DNA from: Bromus sterilis
Lineage: Eukaryota > Streptophyta > Magnoliopsida > Poales > Poaceae
NCBI GenBank assembly: GCA_950022295.1
Contig: OX465600.1
Span: 291,879,782-291,943,781 of the forward strand
DNA: 64,000 nucleotides
Direction of reading: 5' to 3'
Every line of letters begins with the position of its first letter. Position 1 is the stretch's first letter. Of the stretch, positions 36,338 to 47,368 are shown one piece after another. The notes beneath the pieces were generated by a model. That model saw only the letters and a list, made by a program, of their open reading frames with translations. It was not told the DNA's origin and did not search any database. The position numbers and the translations under genes are program-made.

Positions 36338-36502
36338 TGCCAAGTCACCCGTAAAAAAAAAGTAATGCCAAGTCGTGGGCATATTTGGCTTGCAGCTAAT
36401 CTCAGAATGCTATTTGTCTTTTATTTTTCTTTGTATGGAATAAATCCGATTGACAACATCTTGTCTTGATAACTTAGATGATCTCTGCGCGTGTTGCTGC
36501 AG
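36330..36502 (+). other. Possible alternative last intron of the F-box gene
   Basis: GTAAGT at 36330 overlaps the stop codon region, and TTGCTGCAG ends at 36502. Splicing would replace the final codons by a 17-residue tail ending at TGA 36553..36555. Without transcript data this is only a possibility. Confidence 0.3.
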
Positions 36503-36559
36503 GAACTCTTAGTCATATGCACATGGTAATACATAAATTGGATAACTCTGTTTGAGTAG

Positions 36560-37025
36560 ATATATTCTTAAGATAAAAAATTGCAATGAGCATAATACTT
36601 GTCGTACAATTACAAAGATTATGAAATGTGAATCATGCGGTCTATTTTTTCACTAAATATATTGATATGACTATGTTATATCATGCGACTTACATAAATA
36701 TTGATGTATACAAACACACTCAGAATTGGGAATTTGAAAAGGAGACGCTGTGAAAAGGTTATGTAGAGATTGCCATTTTTCAATACCTATGGTGTATTAT
36801 GTGCAACTCTTGTTGTAAATCAAAATACTTCCATTGTTAAGAGTTCTGAACAAATAATGAAACAAAATATGAATGACCATTGTAGTATCTTGCTTTACTT
36901 GAGTATCAATAATAAGAACTAAACAAATCATGATTGTGAGGGCAAATGATTATCAATTCCTTTGTTACCAATCATGATTGTTACGATAAAAGATTATCAA
37001 TTCCTTCTTTCTTTTTCGAAAAGAG
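36560..37025. other. AT-rich flank of the F-box gene, nothing recognised
   Basis: No ORF, repeat or transposon end recognised. The phrase ATGATTGTGAGG/ATGATTGTTACG with GATTATCAATTCCTT occurs twice near 36930 and 36970, a minor local duplication. Confidence 0.5.
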
Positions 37026-37028
37026 TAC

Positions 37029-37126
37029 CAATTCCTTTTGTCTCAAAGCATTGGGCTAAAAAGAGCAAAAAGAGCACGAAGATCTCGTGCTCTTTTTAGC
37101 CCAATGCTCTGAGACAAAAGGAATAA
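37029..37126. repeat. Long near-perfect hairpin, about 37-bp stem
   Basis: ATTCCTTTTGTCTCAAAGCA followed by TTGGGCTAAAAAGAGCA is matched by its inverse TGCTCTTTTTAGCCCAATGC and TCTGAGACAAAAGGAAT with one mismatch. The loop contains GAGCACGAAGATCTCGTGCTC, itself a smaller hairpin. Confidence 0.85.
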
Positions 37127-37129
37127 AGC

Positions 37130-37825
37130 TTTCGGGTGAGACTTTCGATGGCCGACACCTTGTTACAAGATATTTCATACTCATTAACCATACCAGGGTC
37201 TATGAAATTTGCGCATTGCATCTTTCGATCTCTATGCGAGGACGCCAAAGCCTTGAGGAAATTATACAGTTAGATATAATTCGTTCATGGGCTTATACAA
37301 GAGGTTTATTGAGTTTCTGAAGTACTTACAAGACGACGAATCGAATTAAACCTAATTCGAGCATATCGAAGTGGAAGAGGGAATCGAATTAAACCCAATC
37401 GAGCATATCAAAGTTGAAGAGGTCATAAAACTCTTCGAATGTTATTTGGAAGTCACCGTGCTTTGTACCTAAACCGAATTTTGTGCCATGGTATATAGCG
37501 ATACCAGCTTCATCGGTTTTTCGCATTTCACCGACTAAATATTCATGCACCTTTTTGCAGTAAACATCTGCCTTACTCAGGTGTTTGGTAGTCAGATATG
37601 GCAGGCCACGTGCAAACTTATGTGCTTGGCTTGTATCTACAGGACACAACTTGTCCAGATTTCCATTGAAGCCTGATTTCAGTTTTGCAATATGAGTTAA
37701 TGATGGTGCCGATTGGATTTCCAAGTGATTTCCTTGCTTGCCCTTGGCCTGAGCTATAAATACATGTTGTTCGTGTTTTCTCGACACTTGCTCTTCGTTC
37801 CTCTCTCTTCTCTTTTCCGTTTTGG
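37130..37825 (-). pseudogene. Second CACTA protease-ORF fragment
   Basis: Minus-strand frame 37787 to 37389 encodes LTTKHLSKADVYCKKVHEYL, then a stretch ending DFQITFEEFYDLFNFDMLDW. This fits the region ahead of the Ulp1 domain in grass CACTA proteins, where a FxDxYxLFxLDxLD motif is usual. After a short spacer the minus strand reads NFIDPGMVNEYEIS, matching the FIDPxxVNEY block at the start of the protease domain. The frame ends after MLDWV at a 43-bp tandem duplication (37337..37422). It is a decayed fragment unrelated in position to the CACTA at 6370..32272, and it is in the same orientation. Confidence 0.5.
37337..37422. repeat. 43-bp tandem duplication
   Basis: GAATCGAATTAAACC, then AATCGAGCATATC and AAGAGG occur twice in tandem with small differences. 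It lies exactly where the CACTA fragment loses its frame. Confidence 0.8.
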
Positions 37826-37859
37826 CGAGGCACCAGAGCGTAGTGTTCCTTAGCTGGTC

Positions 37860-38449
37860 CTTCTTGCGGCTTGGCTCGCGAAGGTCGCGGGCGGCGTGGT
37901 CGTGGTGGTCGTACGCCTCGCTCTTCCCGTCGTGGACGTGATGGGGCGTCTGTGGCGCCTCCCTCTTCTGAGGAGGAGGAGGGTGTCTGGCGCTATGATT
38001 TTCTGCCGAGGGTTCTCAGCCGAACTGCTACCTGAATCCCTCTTCCATCTTCTTTTGCTTCCATTGTTTCTGAGCTCAGTCTGAGGGGTCTTTGGATCCG
38101 GCTTCAAGGGTGTTCTCGTTCTCCTGTATGGATATAACTTGAGGTTGATAGCTCTCTCTTGATGTTCTTGGGGACCGGTTGGAGGTCGTTTTCCCGCCGG
38201 CTGAATTTGCGTGCTGGGGATAGCCTTTGCTGTCGGTTTGACGGTGAAGATACTCTCACCGTTCGCGCTTTTGATGCCGGTGGCAATCGTCTGGATCCGT
38301 ACTGGAGGATTCAACAGGTCGAGGAGTACTTCGGCTTCTTCTCCCGTGGCTTCATGTTCTGCCGACTCCTCGACTGGTGGTGCTTGCTCTTCTAGTTCTA
38401 AGGAGGACTCAGACGTCAAGCCACCGAGCAAGCGGGTGCGTCGATAGGC
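37860..38449 (+). pseudogene. Broken B3-domain-like ORF from a repeated element
   Basis: One plus-strand frame encodes an arginine-rich GRGRRGRGGRT stretch, SSEEEEGVWRYDFLP, then SELSLRGLWIRLQGCS and LGTGWRSFSRRLNLRAGDSL followed by CCRFDGED. The order and motifs (W-x-R-L, GW-x-x-F, L-x-x-GD) fit a plant B3 DNA-binding domain. TGA at 38033..38035 and TAA at 38134..38136 lie in frame. A frameshift near 38320 is implied because the serine-rich tail ending KPPSKRVRR is in another frame. Such B3-like ORFs are common in Triticeae repeats; I cannot name the host element. Confidence 0.5.
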
Positions 38450-38719
38450 AAGGTCACCAGGCTCAGGAAGACGGTGAATTTCACCTTGCAGACTTAGTCT
38501 TACTTTGTCTGTGATGATGCTATGTGGACCAAAGTGCCAATTATCTCAGCATGAGCACAGATGTAGAAGTCATAATTCCTTGCGACGATTGGTCTTTGTA
38601 GTCCTTTGATAGCTGCTCGAGTGCCTTGACTTGTAATCTTTAATGTATAGCGGAGAATTTTTCTTTTTGCGTCCTGGACCTTGTGTCTCTCTGATATGCA
38701 ATGGGAACTGCCTTCGGGT
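38450..38719 (+). other. Unassigned flank of gypsy element 2 (left)
   Basis: No ORF of note. It continues across the insertion to 52545, where similar T/G-rich wording (CTTCGAGTGTTTGACCTTG) follows; it is probably 3' sequence of the repeat that contains the B3-like ORF. Confidence 0.4.
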
Positions 38720-38724
38720 GCTTG
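38720..38724. repeat. Target-site duplication GCTTG (left) of gypsy element 2
   Basis: GCTTG at 38720..38724 matches GCTTG at 52540..52544, directly outside the two LTRs. Confidence 0.95.
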
Positions 38725-41700
38725 TGTCGGGACCCGGGGTTACCGTATGCAAGTCCCGCTACGACATAGTCATATGGAGAGCCGAGAACCGTACCCACTT
38801 GTCTAAGCAGACAAGGCCAAGCACAGAACGTTCTCGGAAAGCATCGTACGTGAGGGGCATCCCATCCAGGACGGATGATCAACTGAGATGGGTCCTCATC
38901 GTCCGCACACAAGTCTAATGATATGGGTGATGAACTCCCATATTTAAAGACAAGTCGCCTCAACCATACTATCGACTATCTCATAACTCTTACATAGACT
39001 TACTCCAGCCCGATCACTTAGTCGGGGTCTAGGGCGGGCTCGATCATACATCAAAGTGTGCACGAGACAGAGTCTCGAGCAATCGCATCGTGATGCCCCA
39101 AGCTGCGCACATCTAAGGGCCACTTGGTGTATAAAATACCGCCAGCCAGATCACAACTAAGGTCTTGAAAACCCATACAAAGACATGCATGTTATAAACA
39201 TACACGCAGCACACATGCCTTGTATGAACAGCAGGTATCATTGGAATTCTCTACAAAGTATACATTTTATTGATAACTCATCCAACATTACAACAACAAA
39301 CGGAAGCAAAGTAGGTCTGAGTACAGACAAGTTTAACAAATGGCTTAAGAAGCCTTATTTAAACACAAGCCCTCCACGAGGGAACCAGTCGTCTGACTGG
39401 GACTACACTAGCTTGGTCTTCAGTTGTCGAGCTCGATGAAGAAGCCACCTTCGGGGTCAGTGGGTTCATCTAAAACATAGAATAAGCAAACATGAGTACA
39501 AAGTCGTACTCAGCAAGACTTACATAGGAGCTATACTACTCATGCACATGTATCAAGGTAAAGGAAGGTGGGGTTCAATTGCAGAAGTGCGAGCTTTGAC
39601 TTGGCTAGTCCTGAACTACGAGTACCAGACTTGAGGTAAGAAGCGTACACGAGTCCACTACTTTCTCCAACCAATTACACCACTATGGTGCCTTCCTCGA
39701 CTTCGCCACGAGAAAGCACGCCATAGCACTCACGCTTATCTTGGTGAGTTTTATAAGTATCCAGTTCAGGTTGTCTAATAATCAAGCTAAGCTTTCCAAG
39801 CAGTCCTTAACCGCGGACGCGGCTATTCGAATAGTTTTGTTAACCCTGCAGAGGTGTACCGCTACACACACATGATCATCAGTTACCGCCTTTGATCTCG
39901 ACACCATTCAAGGGGTGTCAGCGAGGATGCTCACCACAACTGTTACCTCATAGCCATTCTAGTCCAAGAAAGCCGCCTACCTGGCTTGGCTACCACTATC
40001 GTGAACCCGGCCGGTTTACCGAAGTGGACCCAGATGATGTGTGCGTGGTGCATAAGCCGGTCTCGGTTGAGCCGTTCTCTCACTTAGCAGCCAGGCCACA
40101 AACCTACCAGAACTACGAACTATTGCGACATCTGGACATCGAAAGGGATGAGTTAATAGGTTGAGAGGGGCCAGTGAGCCCAATGTGTGGTTGTACTCTT
40201 CATCTTGGATCCCCACACAAGAACTCAGACTTAGGGCGGTGTTCAACGAGACAACCCACTGTCTACTCCTACACAACCTCTCATCGTTCACCTTGTATTA
40301 GGGTAGATTCACCAACACATTTCCACCATCATCGACATGATTGCTACCATCCCGACTCACATAACAGTAACATCATTGTATCACTCTAAGCATGCAATAA
40401 GCAGTAACAATTGCAGGGGCCACATGATATCAAACAACTCCTACATTTTCTAGGATTGTGGTTTGCTTACTACTGTGACAAATGATAGGTCATGCAAAGG
40501 AATGGGTTCATCTATGCGGTAGAAACGTAGCATGGTAATCATCCTATACAATGCATAAGCGAGACATGAGAGGGAAGTGGGATTTTATCGACATGATCAA
40601 TGGGGGTTTGCTTGCCTTGCTGACGAGGTTCGGGTTCAGGGTCTTCAACGAAGGGGGCAACCTCCTGTTCTGGTTCCACCTCTACTGGACAAACAACAAA
40701 CAAGGTAGCAAAGTAAATACAATGCACAATCACATGGTTGAAGGTTGAAACTTGATGTATATGCTTCTGATGTGTGGGGAATTTCCATTTAAAAGGAGTG
40801 TACTGCAAATGAATTGCAAATTCAAACTCCAATTTGAATTCAAATGAATTCCATATGCATTGTTCTCACTGTTGCCCCATTTTAAAATGGTCAAACATGA
40901 AAACAAAGTGCATATTCAGAATCCTTGTATTTTTCTGATAATATTAGACATATTATTTGCTATATTTGGAGTTAGGATGAATTTTATATGAATTTCCAAA
41001 GTTTAAGCCTTTTTCTGGAATTTATCTAATTTATTTTTATTCTGGAAAAGTCTTTATTGCGTCACTGTTGCGTCAAGATGACGTGGGGGGGGGGGGTCTG
41101 ACCAGTGGGGTCGGCCTGTCAGCCTCTGGGTTAATTAACCCGGTTAGTTTTAACTAACCAGGGGGTTAATTAGTGGTTAGGGCCCACCTGTCAGTGGGGT
41201 TAGGGGTGATTAGTGGGGTGATTAGCCCCAAGTTAATCCAGCCACCGACGGCTAACCGGCGGCGACCACAGGGGACGGCGGCGCCTCGCCGGAATGGGCT
41301 CCCGGGAGGCCACGGGGACGTACCTCGTGCTCGTCTGCGTCTAGTGGTGCACACAGGAGGGCAAGGGGTGGTCGGAGCCTCGCCGGCGTTGAGGTACGGC
41401 GGCGGCCGTGGCTCGGGTTAGAAGCAGACGTCGACTCTGTGCACCAAAACGACCGGGGAGCAGCCGTTGAAACGATGGGGTGGAGGGGAACACGACGCGC
41501 GCCCTGGCTGAGACGGAGGAGCACAGGGGCGACCTCGAGCTCACCCATGGCAGAGGTCGTGCTCGGCTCCCTTGGAAGATCGGCGTAGAGGAGGATCTAG
41601 GGAACAAGGGGTTAGGGAAAACGTGCTGCTGCTCACCGCGGTTCAGATGGAGCAGACGGCGTGCTTGGGGAGGCTCTGGTGCTGCCGGAATTCGAGGACG

Positions 41701-42625
41701 ACTCGCGGCGGCCGGAGACGAAGGCGATGAAGGGAGCGGCGGCTACAAAGCTTCCGGGCTCGATTCCTTCGGCATCTCGGCGTAATCGTCGGTGGCGAAG
41801 AGGACGGATATCATGGTGCGGCTTCTCGTCGGCGGTGGCTGCGTGGACTCGGCGGCGTGCTCCACGGTGGTTCTCGGGCGGCGACGAAATCAGCGAGGGA
41901 GGGGTGGAGAGCGAGCCAGGAGGGGGGGGATGGACGAGAAAGGTCCAGGGCGTCGTCGTGGCACGGTTTGGAGGCGAGGGGAAGGCTGTGCTGGCCTCAA
42001 GAAGGAGGTGGCGGCGTCGGAGTGCTCGGCTGGCTCGGTGGCATTCCACCGAGCAGCTTGGAGGCGCGGGGTGGGGAAGAAGACCCCCTTGCCCCTTTGG
42101 GCCGGGTGGGCTGGCTGGGCTGCCTTCGCCTAGGCGACAGGTAAGCCTTTCTCCCTCCTTTCTGTTTTTCTTTTCTAATTTCTTTTCTGTCTTTGTTTTG
42201 GTTTTGCTAAATAAAATAGCAAACCATTTTGTAAAATGCTAAAACTTTTTATATGGCCTCATAATAATATAGACTAGCCATTTACAAAGTTTGGCACTTT
42301 TTAAAATTCAAATTATTTGAATCTTAACTCAAATATGGTTTTTTGATTAATTCCAAGGTCCTGTTTGAATATTTGAAAAATCCATGAGCATGGGGTGGGT
42401 CCCACATCACTTGATATGTGATCACACTCATTTATAAGATTTTTAAAAAATCTAACATGAATTTTTGGAGAAGATTTTTTTCTGGCCTTTTGAATTAATT
42501 CATCTGGGGGGCGTTCCTTCTCCCATTTGAGTTTGATTTTGATTTCAAATGATTTCTTTTGAAATTTTTAACATGATGCATGATGACTTTGATCCTAGAA
42601 CATTACCTAACAGAGGGTTCTGACA
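38725..42625 (-). repeat. 3' LTR of gypsy element 2
   Basis: 3,901 bp. It lacks 33 bp present in the other LTR near 49143..49175 and has a longer G run near 41085. Several ORFs recur in both LTRs and are not treated as genes. Confidence 0.95.
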
Positions 42626-45600
42626 ACTCGCCCCCACTCAAAAGAATCTCGTCCCGAGATTCAGAAGTTTGCGGGAGGAAGGTGGGGTACTCGGCACGGA
42701 GACGGTCTTCTCTCTCAGAGTGGTGTGACCATTGCACTTTCAGAAACTTAATCTTCTGACGACGAGTGACACGCTCTGCGGAATCAAGAATACGAACGGG
42801 GTACTCTCGATAAGAAAGGTCATCTTGGAGATCAAGCGTTTCATGGTCGACTTCGCGGATGGGGTCCTTGAAGCAACGCCTGAGTTGGGACACATGGAAT
42901 ACATCATGTACTCGGGAAAGGTGCAGGGGTAGTTCAAGTTGGTAGGCAACTTCTCCACGTTTAGCAAGAATGCGGAAAGGTCCGATGTAACGTGGGGCCA
43001 ACTTGCCTTTGATACCGAATCGTTGGGTTCCCTTCAGAGGAGTAACCCGAAGGTAAGCCTTCTCATCCAGATTGTAGCTCTCTTGCCTATGATGACGATC
43101 ATAGTAGCTTTTCTGACGAGACTGGGCTGCTTTCAATTGATCGCGAACAATGCGAACTTTATCTTCTGCTTCCATGATCATATCCGGTCCAAAGAATTGT
43201 CTTTCACCGATTTCTGACCAGTTTAGGGGTGTTCGACATCGTCGTCCATATAGGAGTTCAAAAGGAGCCATGTTCAGACTAGATTGGAAGCTATTGTTAT
43301 AAGCAAATTCGGCAAATGGAAGAGACTTCTCCCAATTCTTTCCGAATGAGATAACACAAGCTCTGAGCATGTCTTCAAGAATTTGGTTAACCCTTTCGAC
43401 TTGACCGCTAGACTGAGGATGGAAAGCTGTACTAAAGGAGAGATGAGTTCCCATAGAATTCTGAAAGCTTCCCCAAAATCTAGAGGTGAAAAGGCTACTA
43501 CGATCAGAATTTATTTCCGAAGGAACACCGTGAATGGATACAATTCTAGAGACGTACAAGTCCGCTAATTGGCTAGCAGTTATAGACTCGCGAATGGGCA
43601 GGAAGTGAGCAACTTTGGAAAGCCTATCTATGACAACGAAGATGGCATCATTTCCTTTCTGGGTTTTTGGAAAGCCGGTGATGAAGTCCATACCGACTTT
43701 GTCCCATTTCCACTCTGGAATAGGCAAAGGTTGAAGTGTACCAGCAGGTCTTTGATGTTCTGCCTTAATGCGACGACAAACATCACATTCGGCAACAAAT
43801 CGAGCAATGTCTCTCTTCATCCTAGTCCACCAAAATCTCTGGCGTAGATCTCGGTACATTTTTGTGCTACCGGGATGAATCGAGAGGGGTGTGTCATGGG
43901 CTTCCTTGAGGATGAGTTGCCTTAGTTCCCTATTCTTAGGTACTACCAAACGATTTCCAAAGAATACCGTTCCTTTACTATCTGTGGAGAAACATTTAGC
44001 AACTCCGCTAGCAATGTTCTCCTTGATCCGGCGAACACCTCGTGCACGCCTTTGGGCAACTATGATTTGATGCTCAAGAGTTGGTTTCGCCACCAAGGTA
44101 GAAAGATAGCCATGAGGAACAATCTCAAGATTGAGCTTGCAAAATTCCTCATGAAGAAGTGGTTGATACTGTTGTAACATGAGGTTGTTACAATACGACT
44201 TACGACTTAGTGCATCAGCCATGACATTGGCTTTGCCTGGGGTGTAAGAAATTCCTAAGTCGTAATCTTTTATCAACTCAATCCAGCGTCTTTGCCTGAG
44301 ATTAAGATCTGGCTGGGTGAAAATGTATTTGAGGCTTTGGTGGTCGGAATAGATCTCACAACGATTACCAAGGAGGTAATGTCGCCAAGTTGTTAGGGCA
44401 TGAACTATGGCAGCGAGTTCAAGGTCATGGGTAGGATAGTTCTCTTCATGTGGCCGCAACTGGCGTGAAGCATAAGCTACCACATGTCTATCTTGCAGAA
44501 GTATGCATCCTAACCCTTGCCGTGATGCGTCACAAAAGATCTCGAAATCCCTTTTGGTGTCTGGAGGCGCAAGTACGGGTGCAGAAGTCAATCTCCTTTT
44601 TAGCTCTTGAAAGCTTTCCTCGCACTTGGGAGTCCATTGGAATTTCTTATCTTTCTTGAGGAGTTCAGTTAGAGGCTTTGCAACTTTAGAAAAGTTCTCG
44701 ACGACAATAGCTGGCTAGGCCAAGAAAACTCCTAACCTTCTTAACCGATTCAGGTGGAGTCCAGTCAAGGACGGCCTAAACTCTCTCGGGATTCACAGCA
44801 ATGCCTTTTGCAGAAATCATGTGGCCTAAGTAGGTCACTTCTGGTAGCCAAAATTCACACTTGGAGAATTTAGCATACAAGCGATGCTCTCTAAGTTTCA
44901 TCAATACCAGCCTTAGGTGTTCGGCATGTTCTTCTTCGTTCTTCGAGTAGATGAGAATGTCATCGAGATAAACCACAACAAATTTGTCTAGGTACTCCAT
45001 GAAGATCGAATTCATCATGCGTGAGAAAGTGGCGGGGGCATTGGTTAAACCAAAGGACATGACGGTGTACTCGTAAAGACCATAACGAGTAGTAAAAGCC
45101 GTTTTTGGGATGTCCTCGTTTCGGATTTTGATTTGGTGATAACCTAATCTCAAATCCATCTTGGAGAAGACAGAGGATCCAACAAGTTGATCATAAAGAT
45201 CATTGATCCTGGGCAGTGGGTACTTGTTCTTTATCGTCGCTAAATTTAGTGGGCGATAGTCTACGCACATCCTTTCTGTTCCATCTTTCTTCGTTACGAA
45301 CAGAACGGGGCAACCCCATGGCGATGAGCTAGGGCGGATGAAGCCTTTTTCCAACAAAGCTTCAAGTTGGGTTTTAAGCTCAGCTAACTCACGTGGGTCC
45401 ATTTTGTACGGGTGTCTGGAAATTGGTGCGGTTCCTGGCATAAGATCTACTATGAACTCTACACATCTGTCGGGTGGCATTCCCGGCAGCTCTTCAGGAA
45501 AGACATCCGGGAAGTCACGAACCAACGGAATATCTTCAAGGTCGGGAAGGGGAAGTACATTCAAAGAATGCACCTGGGTTCTTGTTCTGGGTGAGGTGTA

Positions 45601-47058
45601 GTTGACGGTCTTGCCTGAAGGGTGGGTGAGTTTCACTGATTTGCCTTTGCAATCAAGGTAGGCATTCTGTCTTGATAGCCAATCCATGCCAAGGATGACA
45701 TCAATGTCTGAAGACTTGAGGGCTATGAGTGAAGCAAGGAATACTAAACCCTCAATTGCAATTTGATTAAAATGGCTTACTCTATTAGTTTGCCATCTTG
45801 ACCCTGGAGTTTGAATAATCATGGGGGTGGACAATTCAACAAAGGATAACTCATGACGAAGTGCATAACTTTCCGACATGAATGAATGAGATGCTCTTGG
45901 GTCGAAAAGAACGGAAGTAGGAACATAATTGACTGGGAGCGTACCAAGAATGACGTCAGTGGTGTCGTCAGTCTCTTCAGCGGAAATCTGATTCACATGT
46001 CCATGAGTGGCGGGAGGAGCGGGTTTGGTGGTGTAGACCTTTTGGGGTGGCTTGCCACGACCATTGCTGTTGCCTCCGGCACGGGGTGGAGCATTCTGAT
46101 TCTGGAGCTGGTTCTGGGGACACTCGCGGGAGTAGTGGCCTGCCTGACCACACTTGTAGCAGGCTCCAAAGACAGTGCGTGGAGCTGGGTTGTTTGGTGG
46201 AGCTGGGTGGAACGAAGCTGGTGGACGAGGCGCCACATAGGATGGCCTCGGTGGGTTGTTCTGGCGAAACATGTTGTTGGGGATCCAGATCTTGCGCTTC
46301 TGAGAGCCGGAACTGGATGAACCATCATCTCTAGGGTGTTTACGGAAGTCATTGGGGGTGTTCATGTCCTCTTCCTTGATGGCCTTGTTGACAAGGACCT
46401 GGAAGGTGGCAAAGTCATGCAGGTTGAGCTCACGACGGAGTCCAGAATTGAGTCCACGGCGGAACCTCTCTTGCTTCTTGGCGTCGGTGGAGACCTCTTC
46501 AGTAGCATAACGAGCAAGTCGGTTGAACTCACGACTAAACTCGTCAACAGTCCTTCTGCCTTGGGTGAGGTTACAAAACTCCTCACGCTTGCGGTCCATA
46601 AGACCCTTTGGAATGTGGTGCTCGCGGAAGGAAGTGCAGAACTCATCCCAAGATGTGGGCGGTCCAACGGGACGCATGTTCAGGAAATTCTCCCACCAAG
46701 AGCTAGCTGCACCCTCAAGGTGATAGGTGGCATAGCTGACCTTGTCTCCATCTGCAACATGGCCTTCCTGGAGCTTCCTCTCGATGCTGCGAAGCCAGTC
46801 ATCGGCGTCAAGGGGCTCGGTGGAGTAGCCGAAAACCGGGGGATGAAGCCGGATGAAGTCGTTCAAGGACACCAACTCGTTGCGCTGCTGAGTGGTGTTG
46901 CGGGCAATGACCTCCAGCAAATGGTGAGAGTCTCGGCGGTTCCTCTCAACCTCCATCAGAACCTGAGCCATCGTGGGTGGGGGTGGAAGGTTGCCTTCCT
47001 CCGGTTCATTCCCACGACCATGGGCACGACCAAGCTGGCCACGGGTTCCTTGAGACAT
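42603..47058 (-). pseudogene. gag-pol polyprotein of gypsy element 2, multiple lesions
   Basis: The start at 47058 gives MSQGTRGQLGRAHGRG. In order: gag, CCHC knuckle CYKCGQAGHYSRECP (about 46170-46130), protease with LFDPRASHSF in place of LFDTGASHSF (45904-45893), reverse transcriptase with VVYLDDILIYS (about 44976), RNase H, integrase HHCC finger and D,D,E core (SDRSSLF, SGQVERVNQ), PRYIGPFRIL and a chromodomain remnant. TAG at 44778-44776 stops the frame inside RT-connection (PERV then stop). About 70 bp later an 8-bp deletion removes part of SYCRRFVENFSK and shifts the frame. The chromodomain reads HSEREDRL, lacking the EEATW found in relatives. The last frame runs through the polypurine tract into the LTR. 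Confidence 0.93.
42626..42640 (-). other. Polypurine tract of gypsy element 2
   Basis: The minus strand reads TGAGTGGGGGCGAGT immediately before the 3' LTR. Confidence 0.9.
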
Positions 47059-47368
47059 CCTGAAGGTGAAAACCAAAGTCAAACAAAGTTGATTGGAAGA
47101 GTCTACACAAGGTATTGAGGTACTGGAAGAATTACAGAGCAAAGGAAGTAATCATCTTGACAACATGGTGATGAAAGCATACAAGCTATATATTCACAAG
47201 CTGTCATATAAACCATACATCGTTTTAGTACAAGATCCAAGCTAATACAAATGTGATGAAGATGATACATCCTTCAGAGGCACTCTGACTTCCTATACAT
47301 TATTTATCTAAGCCTCTGGAACTTAGAACACCTTGCGTACAATACACTAAGATACTACTACATCCTCA
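47059..47368 (-). other. Spacer between the extra ORF and gag in element 2
   Basis: About 310 bp, non-coding. One possible hairpin pairs TTCAGAGGC (47274) with GCCTCTGGAA (47312); no tandem stem-loop array like that of element 3 is seen. Confidence 0.5.

Noticed and set aside
37130..37330. Possible organelle DNA insertion
   Set aside because: The minus strand reads as a CACTA protein block (FIDPGMVNEY) in line with the adjacent exon; no plastid gene recognised.
46336..47118. 260-codon plus-strand ORF opposite gag of element 2
   Set aside because: Antisense shadow of the gag frame; the minus strand carries the recognisable CCHC knuckle and gag start.
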